From NCBI GenBank assembly GCA_964621905.1, contig CAZUNG010000006.1, positions 122,490 to 186,489 of the forward strand: a stretch of DNA of 64,000 nt. The letters are read 5' to 3'. Origin of the DNA: Ruminococcus_G sp964621905. Its GTDB lineage: Bacteria; Bacillota; Clostridia; Lachnospirales; Lachnospiraceae. This document shows positions 53,145-62,369 of this stretch, piece by piece; the first letter of the stretch is position 1; each line of letters begins with the position of its first letter. A program made the translations under genes and the position numbers. Below the pieces are notes generated by a model. It did no database searches and was not told the origin of the DNA. It was given only the letters and a program-made list of their open reading frames with translations.

Positions 53145-53404
53145 TATTCAATTGATGTGCCAGAAACTTTAAATCTGGTGTTTTTCAAAAAGGTAATGAG
53201 CCGAGCGGAGTTTTGGCAGATGTACTTCGTACGGCAGATTGTCAACTATATCGTGAAAAATGGCATGATGAAGGATTTGTCGGTATTGCAGGAAAGCCGT
53301 TTATAGATCAGGGTAGCATCAGTGAGCTGCTTGATGATGTGGCGGTGTTTATTAATTTGCGGGCTGTGATTGAGAAAATCAGTCAAAATGCAGTGGTGGC
53401 GTAG
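53145..53404 (+). pseudogene. hsdR: Relic of type I restriction subunit HsdR (helicase end and C-terminus)
   Basis: The frame after the TAG reads SIDVPETLNLVFFKKVMSRA and FWQM, which is motif V-VI territory of HsdR helicases, then jumps to a C-terminal segment ending SISELLDDVAVFINLRAVIE and KISQNAVVA in a second frame. Hundreds of residues are missing between the two, and there is at least one frameshift. It is a leftover of the R-M system whose hsdM relic is at the other end of the island. Confidence 0.7.
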
Positions 53405-53445
53405 ACTAGACAGAATGAAAGAAATTAGCAAGGGAGGTTGCCTTA

Positions 53446-55761
53446 GTGGGGAACGTACTAAATTCAATTATAAAGTTTGATTTACATATTCACTCGAAAG
53501 CAAGTGAATACAAGGAGAGCGCAGGCATTGTTGACCAATCCACTAAAGAAAACCTCGGAGTGCTTCTCACTCAACTTAACTTGCACAATGTTGCACTTTT
53601 TTCAATAACAGATCATAACCGCTTTGAACCAGAGCTTTATGCCGAAATTAACAGTATTTTGGCGCAGGGCGACCATTCATATCCTAATGTCAAGGCTGTA
53701 TTAGCTGGGGTAGAGTTTGATGTTATTGTCGATGAGGGAATGGGTAAATGTCACGTTATAGCAATATTTGATACAAACAATGAAGCTGATAAGTTTAATA
53801 AAATTAAAGCTGGCCTACAAACGAATCTATTGACGGATACCAAAGGAGCATATGCCAAGAAAGATTTCGAGGACATTCTAAAAGCCATTGGGCTTAATAC
53901 GATTTTGATTGCATCGCAGAGAAAAGACATTCACAATCAAAATGGCAACCATAACTCGCTAAGCGATTCAGCAATCGATGTAGAGGAAATCATTAGAGTT
54001 GGCTATATAAATGCTCTTGAATTTCAAAAACCTAAGGTCGAAGGAATACTGCTTAATAATCTAAAAGAGTTGTCGCTACCCATTACGCTTCTCTCGGGGA
54101 GTGACTGCCATGATTGGTCTTGTTATCCATATCATGATTGTAGAAACCAAAATAAAGACTTCTATCATTCTAAGGCCAAAATATTACCTACCTTTAAAGG
54201 ACTGCTCATGGCTGTTACTTCGCCAGAGACAAGGTTTAACTGCAGTAAAAATAGCAACACAGGCATTATTGACAGCATAGAAATAAAAGATCAGCAGCTT
54301 CCTCTTGTAAATGGCATAAATGCAATTATCGGCGAAAATGGATCTGGAAAAACCACACTGCTGAAATTACTCAATGGGAAAACATCAGAAGCTCATGTAA
54401 AAAAACTTGTACGTGATAATGCTCTCAAAGCAAATAATTCTATTGACCCACAAAAAGTAAGATATATTGAGCAAGGCCAAATAATAAAGAAGTTTAATGA
54501 GAAAACTTTGTTTTCGGCTGGTGATGAGACCAACTTCAAAGAATTGGATTGTTTGCAGTTCAAAGAAGCGTATTCTACATATTCCGATGATTTGAAAAAG
54601 GGGATTCAGACACTTATTGCGAAGCAAGACGCATTGAGTTCTCTTTCTAAGCACACCATCACCTATGAAGATGGGATGATTGCGAAAAACTACTACATTG
54701 ACGTTACAGGCAATGAAAGCTTTGAAAGCACAGATAACCCGCACGAAAAAGCGCGTAAAGATATTAACAACCTACTGGAAAAAGCAAATGCCGTATTAAG
54801 TAATGTTTACTTTGAACAGTATAAAGACCAGTTAGAACGAATTGTTAGTGAGTTGAAATCTATAAGTGATAATGTTGACCGCAAGTGGAAAACAGTAAAC
54901 CATGAAGCAAATGTCAAGAACATTATACATGGTTCTGTAGATGATTATTTACGAAAAGTGAGGGAAAACTCATCAACAAAGGATCGAGAGATCAAGGAGT
55001 ATGACGAGAAAAAGCGGCAGTTGATTGATGCTGTCATTGAGGCTATCGAAGTTTCTGTGACGGATACTAAGTGGCCTGCCGCCCCACCTATTTTGGAAGG
55101 GGCAACTAAGAATCCCAAGCAAGGGTTTTATTTTAACCGCGAGGCGGCATATAACGGGGTTTCTGTGTTGGATAGCTTTTACACGAAAATGTTTGTAAAG
55201 GAGTATAGAAACCCTCTAGAGCTTCAAAGGATCAAGACATTTGAATTGTTTTCTACAGCGGTAATGGGCTGCACTTCTACTACAGATATCATCACCAAAT
55301 GGACAGAGAATTTTGAAAAATTTATTGCAGATGCTACAAAGACAAATGATTATATAATGGATGGGGCTGACCAAAAGGTAGGGAATACTCTTGGAGAAAT
55401 GTCGCTATCTTATTATAAATTCTTCACGCAGGAGAATCAGGACTGGTGCGTCTTAATAATAGACCAGCCGGAAGATAATATATCTAATAACAATATCAGC
55501 CAAAAGCTGATTGGATATTTTAACGCTATCCGAGATAGAAAGCAAATCATTTTTGTGACTCATAACCCGCTATTAGTTGTGAACTTGGATGTAGATAACG
55601 TAATCTTCGTTAAGAATAATAATGGAGAAATTTCAACCAATAACGGATGTTTAGAGTATGAAGATGAACAAACCAATATCCTTGACCTCATTGCAAACAA
55701 CATGGATGGCGGAAAAGAAACTATAGAAAAGAGGCTAAAAGTCTATGGAAAAAGTCATTAA
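53446..55761 (+). CDS. PHP-domain AAA/ABC-type ATPase (TrlF-like)
   Basis: 771 aa, GTG start with AAGGGAGG upstream. Residues 8-250 form a PHP phosphoesterase: FDLHIHSKAS, SITDHNRFE, AGVEFDV, a His in KCHVIAIFD and SGSDCHDW supply a full set of metal ligands. From residue 285 an SMC/RecF-like ATPase follows: Walker A IIGENGSGKTTLLKLL, a helical insert of about 250 residues, Walker B VLIIDQPEDNISN (about 677) and VTHNPLLVV. The fused order matches what is annotated as TrlF-family AAA-like ATPase. Such proteins sit on genomic islands and may be defence nucleases. A 93-aa partner overlaps its end. Confidence 0.85.
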   Translation: MGNVLNSIIKFDLHIHSKASEYKESAGIVDQSTKENLGVLLTQLNLHNVALFSITDHNRFEPELYAEINSILAQGDHSYPNVKAVLAGVEFDVIVDEGMGKCHVIAIFDTNNEADKFNKIKAGLQTNLLTDTKGAYAKKDFEDILKAIGLNTILIASQRKDIHNQNGNHNSLSDSAIDVEEIIRVGYINALEFQKPKVEGILLNNLKELSLPITLLSGSDCHDWSCYPYHDCRNQNKDFYHSKAKILPTFKGLLMAVTSPETRFNCSKNSNTGIIDSIEIKDQQLPLVNGINAIIGENGSGKTTLLKLLNGKTSEAHVKKLVRDNALKANNSIDPQKVRYIEQGQIIKKFNEKTLFSAGDETNFKELDCLQFKEAYSTYSDDLKKGIQTLIAKQDALSSLSKHTITYEDGMIAKNYYIDVTGNESFESTDNPHEKARKDINNLLEKANAVLSNVYFEQYKDQLERIVSELKSISDNVDRKWKTVNHEANVKNIIHGSVDDYLRKVRENSSTKDREIKEYDEKKRQLIDAVIEAIEVSVTDTKWPAAPPILEGATKNPKQGFYFNREAAYNGVSVLDSFYTKMFVKEYRNPLELQRIKTFELFSTAVMGCTSTTDIITKWTENFEKFIADATKTNDYIMDGADQKVGNTLGEMSLSYYKFFTQENQDWCVLIIDQPEDNISNNNISQKLIGYFNAIRDRKQIIFVTHNPLLVVNLDVDNVIFVKNNNGEISTNNGCLEYEDEQTNILDLIANNMDGGKETIEKRLKVYGKSH

Positions 55762-56026
55762 GTTGATTATGAATGCTGATAAATCCATAAAGATTCTTGT
55801 CAACGAGGAGGAAAAACATACTATAGATGCGAAAAATAGAAGTATCACTGCTGACAAAATTTATGAAGTTGTTGGCTTTGCTGTTGGTGATCAATACGTC
55901 GTTGAGTCTGAAAATGCATCAGGTATTGATAAACAGGTTCTGGAGTTTTTTGCCGATCTACTTACGGAGGTATCAAAAAAGGTGAATGCGATTGTTGTGC
56001 CCCCTAACAGCTCTCCGACTGTTTGA
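55745..56026 (+). CDS. Small partner protein of the PHP-ATPase
   Basis: 93 aa, overlapping the PHP-ATPase by 17 bp, so translation is coupled. It is soluble, begins MEKVIKLIMNADKSIKILVN, and has a charged beta-alpha layout without recognised domain. It may be a subunit or inhibitor of the PHP-ATPase. I do not recognise a family. Confidence 0.75.
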   Translation: MEKVIKLIMNADKSIKILVNEEEKHTIDAKNRSITADKIYEVVGFAVGDQYVVESENASGIDKQVLEFFADLLTEVSKKVNAIVVPPNSSPTV

Positions 56027-56039
56027 ACAGATGTAATAC

Positions 56040-56267
56040 ACGACTGTTTTTTAGGTTGGTCTGTGCCGAAGCTCAACAAAAGAGCATCCTTCTTCACATG
56101 AGGTTGAACCCTGATAATCTTCCCAAGGAGCAATCAAAGGGCATTCTAGGTGAAGTTCGTAATGTGAGGCGTTGGGGGGGACTGGAGATGCAGAAGTGAC
56201 GATTAAAAACGCAAAAGACTTTGAAAATATTAAGTATCTTGTTGATATGTGGTATGATGAGAATTAG
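56040..56267 (+). pseudogene. Relic of a DUF5655 domain
   Basis: The frame reads LLHMRLNPDNLPKEQSKGI, then GEVRNVRRWGG, and continues in another frame as GTGDAEVTIKNAKDFENIKY and LVDMWYDEN, stop. This is the ending of DUF5655 (predicted transport/endonuclease-associated) domains, where the pattern is GHWGTGDLEV. A frameshift in a G-run and loss of the N-terminus show it is dead. Confidence 0.65.
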
Positions 56268-56504
56268 CATTAGCGATGGAAGAATTACGCCAACAATCGC
56301 TGAAACGTCCCTGTTTAACTCGCAGACCTCTTGCAAGGGTACAGTGAATGCGACCTGCGATAGCGACCAACTGATAGATTTTTGATAGCAAAAGTTTGGT
56401 AACCCGTTAGGATAAGGATAACTGAATCTATATCATATCAAATGGAATTAAAATATCTAAACAAAAGAGTCTAGAAACGAGATTAACTTGGCGAGAAGGA
56501 GCAA

Positions 56505-56791
56505 GGTTATTCAGTTTATCATGCAATTTCAACAGTACATGCACTTGATGGAAACTCCTACCGTAGAGATAAGGATGCCTTGGGCAACTTTAATAAAAGG
56601 TATGTGAAAACAGAGGTTTCCCCCAAGCGCTGGGATGGAAGATTGCTGAAGCAGAAGAAATACGACATGCCAGTGACTATGACGATTTCTATATTGCAAC
56701 CAAAGGAGAGGCTGCGGAACAGATTTCAACGGCGAAGGAGTTAATAGCGATAGTTGAAGATTACTGCAAGGATAAAGGCGTTTTATGCTAA
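56505..56791 (+). pseudogene. HEPN domain relic (C-terminal part)
   Basis: GYSVYHAISTVHALDGNSYR and FNKRYVKTEV are followed, after a one-base shift in a C-run, by FPQALGWKIAEAEEIRHASD and YDDFYIATKGEAAEQISTA to a stop. This is the second half of a HEPN domain and would directly continue the fragment at 52971-53144. The 240 bp before it hold nothing recognisable. Confidence 0.75.
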
Positions 56792-56828
56792 AGTAACCAG
56801 GTTGCGCTATTGAAACGAATTAAAATCC

Positions 56829-56849
56829 ATAGGTCAATCCATAGGTCAA
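56829..56849 (+). repeat. Two ATAGGTCAA direct repeats inside the right end (integrase arm sites)
   Basis: ATAGGTCAA at 56829 and 56841, 12 bp apart, same orientation as the three copies inside the left end. Confidence 0.65.
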
Positions 56850-56906
56850 TTTTTAAAAACAGCTGTTAAAAAGTATTGATTTTACGGGCTTTGGGGCACC
56901 TTGCAT

Positions 56907-56956
56907 AACGGACTCTGACTCCGTCATTTCAAGGTTCGAATCCTTGTAGCCCAGCT
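56907..56956 (+). repeat. attR: direct repeat of the tRNA-Gln 3' end
   Basis: Identical over 50 bp to 26609-26658. The 5' part of the tRNA is missing, so this copy is not a tRNA gene. It is the original chromosomal 3' end displaced by integration. Confidence 0.92.
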
Positions 56957-56958
56957 TG

Positions 56959-56986
56959 GAGCATCTCGGAAGAGGTGCTCTTTTTT
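56959..56986 (+). terminator. Displaced tRNA-Gln terminator
   Basis: Stem GAGCATCTC/GAGGTGCTC then six T; a near copy of 26660-26688. Confidence 0.8.
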
Positions 56987-57084
56987 GTTAGACAAAACAA
57001 TAGACATAAAAAAGAATGATTGAATTTCTGTCAGGCAGTGCTGTATAATAAAGAAATTGAAAAGCAGATCAAAGGGAGGTTCGG

Positions 57085-57789
57085 ATGACATATTCATTTA
57101 AAAGCAGAGTCAGATTCAGTGAGATTGGGGAAGACCGGAAAATGACGCTGAACAGCATTTTAAATTATTATCAGGACTGCAGCAATTTTCACTCAGAGGA
57201 AGTGGGACTTGGACTCTCCCGGCTTGAGGCAAAAAAGCGTGCATGGATGCTGTCCTCCTGGCAGATCTGTGTCGAACGGTATCCGGTGATGGGAGAACCG
57301 CTGGTGGTCAGTACGTGGGCTTATGACTTCAAGGGATTCTACGGGTATCGGAATTTTCTGCTGAAGACGGAACAAGGAGAGCTTTTATCCTATGCCAATT
57401 CACTGTGGATCTTTATGGATACGGAGGCGGGAAGTCCCGCGAGAATTGATAAAGAAGAGGCAGAAGGGTATGCAATAGAAGAAAAATTCCCGATGGAGTA
57501 TGCACCGAGGAAGGTACCGGTTCCGAATGAAGGTGTTAAGATGGATGAATTCACAGTAAAACACCATCAGTTGGATGTATACCACCATGTGAACAACGGA
57601 CAGTATATCCAGATGGCGCGTGAATATCTGCCGGAAGAATTTGTGATTCGTCAGATGCGTGCGGAATATAAAAAACAGGCAGTGCTTGACAGTATTGTGA
57701 TACCTGTGGTACACAAAGAGGAGAACCGTTGTACAGTGGCCCTGTGTGCAGAGGATGGAAATCCCTACGCGGTGGTGGAATTTCAGTAG
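57085..57789 (+). CDS. Acyl-ACP thioesterase (FatA/FatB-like, double hotdog)
   Basis: 234 aa, ATG preceded by AAAGGGAGG. Two hotdog folds: the first with VRFSEIGEDRKMTLNSILNY (about residues 9-28) and SWQICVERYP; the second with TVKHHQLDVYHHVNNGQYI (about 153-171), which contains the Asp/Asn-His active-site pattern. It releases fatty acids from acyl carrier protein. The following S1 gene starts 8 bp after its stop, so the two are co-transcribed. It is the first chromosomal gene right of the island. Confidence 0.9.
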   Translation: MTYSFKSRVRFSEIGEDRKMTLNSILNYYQDCSNFHSEEVGLGLSRLEAKKRAWMLSSWQICVERYPVMGEPLVVSTWAYDFKGFYGYRNFLLKTEQGELLSYANSLWIFMDTEAGSPARIDKEEAEGYAIEEKFPMEYAPRKVPVPNEGVKMDEFTVKHHQLDVYHHVNNGQYIQMAREYLPEEFVIRQMRAEYKKQAVLDSIVIPVVHKEENRCTVALCAEDGNPYAVVEFQ

Positions 57790-57797
57790 GAGAATAT

Positions 57798-58640
57798 ATG
57801 ATTCAGATAGGAAAAAAACAGAAACTTATTATTGTAAAGGTCGTCGATTTTGGCGTATATCTGGCAGAGAGCCAGGATGAAAAAGAAGCAGAGCGTGTGC
57901 TGCTTCCGAAAAAGCAGGTTCCGGAAGGAGCAAAAGCCGGGGACGAGCTGGAGGTTTTCATTTACCGGGATTCCAGTGACCGACCGATTGCTACGGTGAA
58001 AGAGCCGAAAGCACAGCTTGGGAAAACGGCTGTGTTCAGGGTGTCTGAAGTCGGCAAAATCGGTGCGTTTCTGGACTGGGGGCTTGAGAAAGATCTGCTG
58101 CTTCCGTTTCGGGAGCAGACGCACAAAGTCCGCCAGGGGGAGGAAGTGCTTGCTGCCGTTTATCTTGACAAGAGCAGCAGACTGTGTGCCACGATGAAAG
58201 TGTACCACTACCTGAAGACCAGTTCTCCATATGTGATTGGAGATGAGGTGGAGGGCCGGGTCTATGAGATCAGTGACAATTTTGGCGTGTTTGTGGCTGT
58301 TGATAACGAGTACTCAGGACTGATCCCCAGGCAGGAGGCTCAGGCCACTTACCATGTCGGAGATGTTTTAAAACTGCGTGTGACTGCGGTTAAAGAAGAT
58401 GGAAAACTGAATCTGACTGCTCAGAAAAAGGCATATCTCCAGATGGAAGAGGATGCAGAGGCAGTATTCAGTGTGATTGAGGAATTCGCGGGGGTTCTTC
58501 CTTTTGATGATAAAGCGTCACCGGAGGTTATCAAGCGGGAGTTCGGATTAAGCAAGGCAGCATTTAAGCGGGCGGCTGGTCATCTTTTGAAGGAAAAGAA
58601 AATTGAGATCAGAGACGGAAGAATTTATATTATAAAATAA
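57798..58640 (+). CDS. CvfB-like S1 RNA-binding protein
   Basis: 280 aa; the ATG at 57798 follows TAGGAG. It contains three S1-like modules (residues 3-60; 70-130 with VGKIGAFLDWGLEKDLLLP; 145-212 with EISDNFGVFVAVDNEYSGLI) and a C-terminal winged helix (FGLSKAAFKRAAGHLLKE, about 248-265). This matches CvfB of Staphylococcus aureus, an RNA-binding virulence modulator. The exact role here is unknown. Confidence 0.9.
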   Translation: MIQIGKKQKLIIVKVVDFGVYLAESQDEKEAERVLLPKKQVPEGAKAGDELEVFIYRDSSDRPIATVKEPKAQLGKTAVFRVSEVGKIGAFLDWGLEKDLLLPFREQTHKVRQGEEVLAAVYLDKSSRLCATMKVYHYLKTSSPYVIGDEVEGRVYEISDNFGVFVAVDNEYSGLIPRQEAQATYHVGDVLKLRVTAVKEDGKLNLTAQKKAYLQMEEDAEAVFSVIEEFAGVLPFDDKASPEVIKREFGLSKAAFKRAAGHLLKEKKIEIRDGRIYIIK

Positions 58641-58666
58641 GTCGTATCCCGGCAGTATGCGGCATC

Positions 58667-58709
58667 AAAAAGCGGTTTGCAGGACAGTGGTATCTGCAAA
58701 CCGCTTTTT
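58667..58709 (+). terminator. Strong terminator after the S1 protein gene
   Basis: A perfect 16-bp stem AAAAAGCGGTTTGCAG/CTGCAAACCGCTTTTT with an 11-nt loop; it can act in both directions. Confidence 0.92.
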
Positions 58710-58744
58710 AGCTGAAGCATAGGGCACAAATGTTCGAAGGCACC

Positions 58745-58774
58745 TTGTCACTTTGCCTTGTCCTATAGTATAAT
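58745..58774 (+). promoter_or_regulatory. Sigma-A promoter of dnaE
   Basis: TTGTCA and TATAAT are separated by 18 bp, 47 bp before the dnaE start. Confidence 0.6.
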
Positions 58775-58820
58775 ATCAGAAGTGATAACCGTGGAAAATA
58801 TTGAACAAAGGAGAAATTAC

Positions 58821-61800
58821 GTGGAATTTACACATTTGCATGTTCATACGGAATACAGTCTGCTGGACGGTTCCAACAAGATCAAAGAATACGTGGCAAG
58901 AGTCAAAGAGCTCGGGATGGACAGTGCAGCCATCACAGATCACGGGGTAATGTATGGAGTGATTGACTTCTACCGTGCGGCCAAGGAAGCGGGGATTCGC
59001 CCGATTCTTGGCTGTGAGGTTTACGTTGCTCCGAATTCCAGATATGACAGGGAAATCGGGGGCGGAGACGACAGATACTATCACCTGGTTCTGCTTGCAG
59101 AGAATAATCAGGGATATCAGAATCTGATGAAGATTGTTTCCAAAGGCTTTGTGGAAGGTTTCTATTATAAGCCGCGGGTGGACCTGGAAGTGCTGGAGGA
59201 GTATCATGAGGGAATCATAGCTTTAAGCGCATGTCTTGCAGGTGAAGTTGCGCGTAATCTTCAGAAAGGGATGTATGAGGAGGCCAAGAAAAGTGCGCTT
59301 CGCTACCGGGATATTTTTGGCGGGGATTCGTTCTTTCTGGAACTTCAGGATCACGGGATACCGGAACAAAAAATGGTCAATCAGCAGCTTGTCCGTATGA
59401 GTCAGGAAACGGGGATCGAACTGGTGTGTACGAACGATATCCACTATACGTATGCTGAGGATGAGACATCTCACGATATTCTGCTGTGTATTCAGACGAA
59501 TAAAAAGGTCCAGGATGAAGACCGTATGCGCTATGAGGGCGGCCAGTATTATGTGAAATCGCCGGAGGAAATGGAGGAGCTTTTTCCTTATGCGCCTCAG
59601 GCATTAAAAAACACACATAAAATTGCGATGCGCTGTAATGTAGAAATCGAATTCGGCGTTACGAAACTGCCAAAATATGACGTGCCGGAGGGTTACACTT
59701 CGTGGGAATATCTTAATAAACTATGCTTTGAAGGTCTTGATAAGCTGTATCAGCCGGTTACAGAGGAACACAGAGAACGGCTGACATACGAGTTGGAAAC
59801 AATCCGCACGATGGGATATGTGGATTACTTTCTGATTGTCTGGGATTTTATCAAATATGCGCGGGATCATGACATCATTGTAGGCCCGGGACGCGGATCC
59901 GCAGCGGGCAGCCTGGTGTCCTATACGCTCGGCATTACCAAACTGGATCCGCTGAAGTATCAGCTGCTGTTCGAACGTTTTCTGAATCCGGAGCGTGTCT
60001 CCATGCCGGATATTGATATTGATTTCTGTTTTGAGCGAAGGCAGGAAGTCATTGATTATGTGGTCGAAAAATACGGAAAAGACCGGGTGGTACAGATTGT
60101 CACTTTTGGTACGATGGCGGCGCGCGGCGTGATCCGCGATGTCGGCCGGGCTTTGGATATGCCGTATGCGATGGTGGACGCTATCGCGAAGATGATACCG
60201 AATGAACTGAATATCACCATCGACAAGGCACTGAATATGAACCGGGAATTGCGGAAACTCTATGAAGAGGACCCTCAGATGAAGTATCTGATCGATATGT
60301 CCAAACGTCTGGAAGGTCTGCCGCGTCATACCTCCATGCATGCGGCGGGGGTCGTCATCAGTCAGAAAGCTGTGGATGAATATGTACCGCTGTCCCGCGC
60401 ATCAGACGGGTCTGTTACGACGCAGTTTACGATGACGACACTGGAAGAACTGGGTCTGCTGAAGATGGATTTTCTGGGGCTGCGCACCCTCACAGTGATA
60501 CAAAATGCTGTGAAGCTGGCGGAACACAGTACCGGGAAGCCGCTCGATATCGATGCCGTAGATTATAATGACCCACAGGTACTGGCGATGATCGGCGCTG
60601 CAAAGACAGAGGGAGTCTTTCAGCTTGAAAGTGCGGGGATGAAAAACTTCATGAAGGAACTAAAACCTCAGAGCCTGGAAGATATCATCGCCGGCATCTC
60701 ACTTTACCGTCCGGGTCCGATGGACTTTATCCCTCAGTATATTAAAGGGAAAAATCATCCGGAGACAACCACATATGACTGTCCGCAGCTGAAGCCGATT
60801 CTGGAAGCAACTTACGGGTGTATCGTTTACCAGGAACAGGTGATGCAGATTGTACGCGACCTTGCAGGCTATACATTGGGCAGAAGTGACCTGGTGCGCC
60901 GTGCCATGTCGAAGAAAAAAGCGGCTGTGATGGCAAAAGAGCGTCAGAACTTTGTCTATGGCAACCCGGAGGAACATGTGCCGGGCTGTGTCGAAAGAGG
61001 AATTTCTGAGCAGGTGGCAAACAAAATCTATGATGATATGACGGATTTTGCAAAATATGCGTTTAATAAATCCCATGCAGCGGCATACGCCGTAGTTTCT
61101 TATCAGACGGCATACCTGAAATATTATTATCCGGTAGAATTTATGGCGGCGCTGATGACTTCCTGTGTGGACAATCCTTCCAAGGTTTCAGAGTATATTC
61201 TGACATGCCGGCAGATGCATATCAATATTCTTCCGCCGGATATCAATCAGAGTGTCGGTGTGTTCTCTGTGGAGGGCGGTTCGATCCGTTACGGGCTGGC
61301 CGCTATTAAAGGAATCGGGCAGCCTGTTCAGGAGGCGATTGTGGATGAGAGAAAGAAACAGGGACCTTACACCTCACTGAAGAATTTCATCGAGCGGCTG
61401 ACGGGAAAAGAGGTAAACAAGCGCACGCTGGAAAACTTTATAAAAGCAGGTGCGTTTGACGGAATGGGCGGCAGCAGAAAACAGTACATGATGGTTTATG
61501 CGCAGGTGCTTGATGGGGTTAACCAGGAGAAGAAAAATTCCATGACGGGGCAGATGTCCCTGTTTGATATGATGGGAGAAGAAGAAAAGCACGCCTATGA
61601 GATTCAGCTGCCGGAGGTCGGTGAGTTTGACCGTGAACTTCTGCTGTCATTTGAAAAAGAGGTGCTGGGCGTCTATATCAGCGGTCATCCCCTGGAGGAA
61701 TACGAGGCGCAGTGGCGGGCACAGATCTCCGCAGTGACATCAGATTTCTATCCGGATGAGGATACGGGATATCCGAAGATCGCGGATGGATCGAAGCAGA

Positions 61801-62303
61801 TTGTCGGCGGTATGATCACAGAAAAGACGATTAAGTATACAAAAAATAATAAGACGATGGCATTTCTCACGGTTGAAGATCTTGTGGGGACTGTGGAAGT
61901 GGTTGTTTTTCCACGGGATTACGAGACAAATTCTCACCTGATGAATGAGGACGCAAAAGTTTTTATAAAAGGAAGGGTTTCTGCGGAGGATGATAAGCCC
62001 AGCAAACTTATCTGCGAATCCATCACACCATTTGGTGAGATTCCGCGTCAGCTGTGGATTCAATTTGCAGATAAAAAGGAGTATGAAAACAATGTTGCCG
62101 GGTTATATGAGATTTTGAAGGAGTCGGACGGAAGAGATGAAGTGATCCTGTTTATTAAGGCTGATAAGACGATGAAAAAGCTTCCACCTTCAAGAAGTGT
62201 CGGAATTGATGACGGACTGATCGCGGCACTTTCGCAGAAGTATGGGGTACAGAATGTGAAAGTTAAAGAAATGAGTATTGAAAAACATGGAAAAATGCAT
62301 TAA
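58821..62303 (+). CDS. dnaE: DNA polymerase III alpha subunit, DnaE type
   Basis: 1,160 aa. The GTG at 58821 is chosen because AAAGGAG precedes it and the protein then begins VEFTHLHVHTEYSLLDG, the conserved N-terminal PHP motif. The polymerase core has GPGRGSAAGSLVSY (about residue 358) and PDIDIDFC (the catalytic Asp pair, about 398), then helix-hairpin-helix (KGIGQPVQEAI, about 835) and an OB domain (about 1000-1080). There is no polymerase-inserted exonuclease, which separates it from PolC. It is the second replicative polymerase in Firmicutes. Confidence 0.97.
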   Translation: MEFTHLHVHTEYSLLDGSNKIKEYVARVKELGMDSAAITDHGVMYGVIDFYRAAKEAGIRPILGCEVYVAPNSRYDREIGGGDDRYYHLVLLAENNQGYQNLMKIVSKGFVEGFYYKPRVDLEVLEEYHEGIIALSACLAGEVARNLQKGMYEEAKKSALRYRDIFGGDSFFLELQDHGIPEQKMVNQQLVRMSQETGIELVCTNDIHYTYAEDETSHDILLCIQTNKKVQDEDRMRYEGGQYYVKSPEEMEELFPYAPQALKNTHKIAMRCNVEIEFGVTKLPKYDVPEGYTSWEYLNKLCFEGLDKLYQPVTEEHRERLTYELETIRTMGYVDYFLIVWDFIKYARDHDIIVGPGRGSAAGSLVSYTLGITKLDPLKYQLLFERFLNPERVSMPDIDIDFCFERRQEVIDYVVEKYGKDRVVQIVTFGTMAARGVIRDVGRALDMPYAMVDAIAKMIPNELNITIDKALNMNRELRKLYEEDPQMKYLIDMSKRLEGLPRHTSMHAAGVVISQKAVDEYVPLSRASDGSVTTQFTMTTLEELGLLKMDFLGLRTLTVIQNAVKLAEHSTGKPLDIDAVDYNDPQVLAMIGAAKTEGVFQLESAGMKNFMKELKPQSLEDIIAGISLYRPGPMDFIPQYIKGKNHPETTTYDCPQLKPILEATYGCIVYQEQVMQIVRDLAGYTLGRSDLVRRAMSKKKAAVMAKERQNFVYGNPEEHVPGCVERGISEQVANKIYDDMTDFAKYAFNKSHAAAYAVVSYQTAYLKYYYPVEFMAALMTSCVDNPSKVSEYILTCRQMHINILPPDINQSVGVFSVEGGSIRYGLAAIKGIGQPVQEAIVDERKKQGPYTSLKNFIERLTGKEVNKRTLENFIKAGAFDGMGGSRKQYMMVYAQVLDGVNQEKKNSMTGQMSLFDMMGEEEKHAYEIQLPEVGEFDRELLLSFEKEVLGVYISGHPLEEYEAQWRAQISAVTSDFYPDEDTGYPKIADGSKQIVGGMITEKTIKYTKNNKTMAFLTVEDLVGTVEVVVFPRDYETNSHLMNEDAKVFIKGRVSAEDDKPSKLICESITPFGEIPRQLWIQFADKKEYENNVAGLYEILKESDGRDEVILFIKADKTMKKLPPSRSVGIDDGLIAALSQKYGVQNVKVKEMSIEKHGKMH

Positions 62304-62369
62304 AATATAAGATATTACCAGAATTGGATACAAATAACCAAAGTGTTGAACCCTTTTGGAGGAAGAAAT

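Noticed and set aside
56907..56980. Second tRNA-Gln gene
   Set aside because: Only the part from the anticodon stem onward is present; the acceptor 5' strand and D arm are missing, so it is attR.
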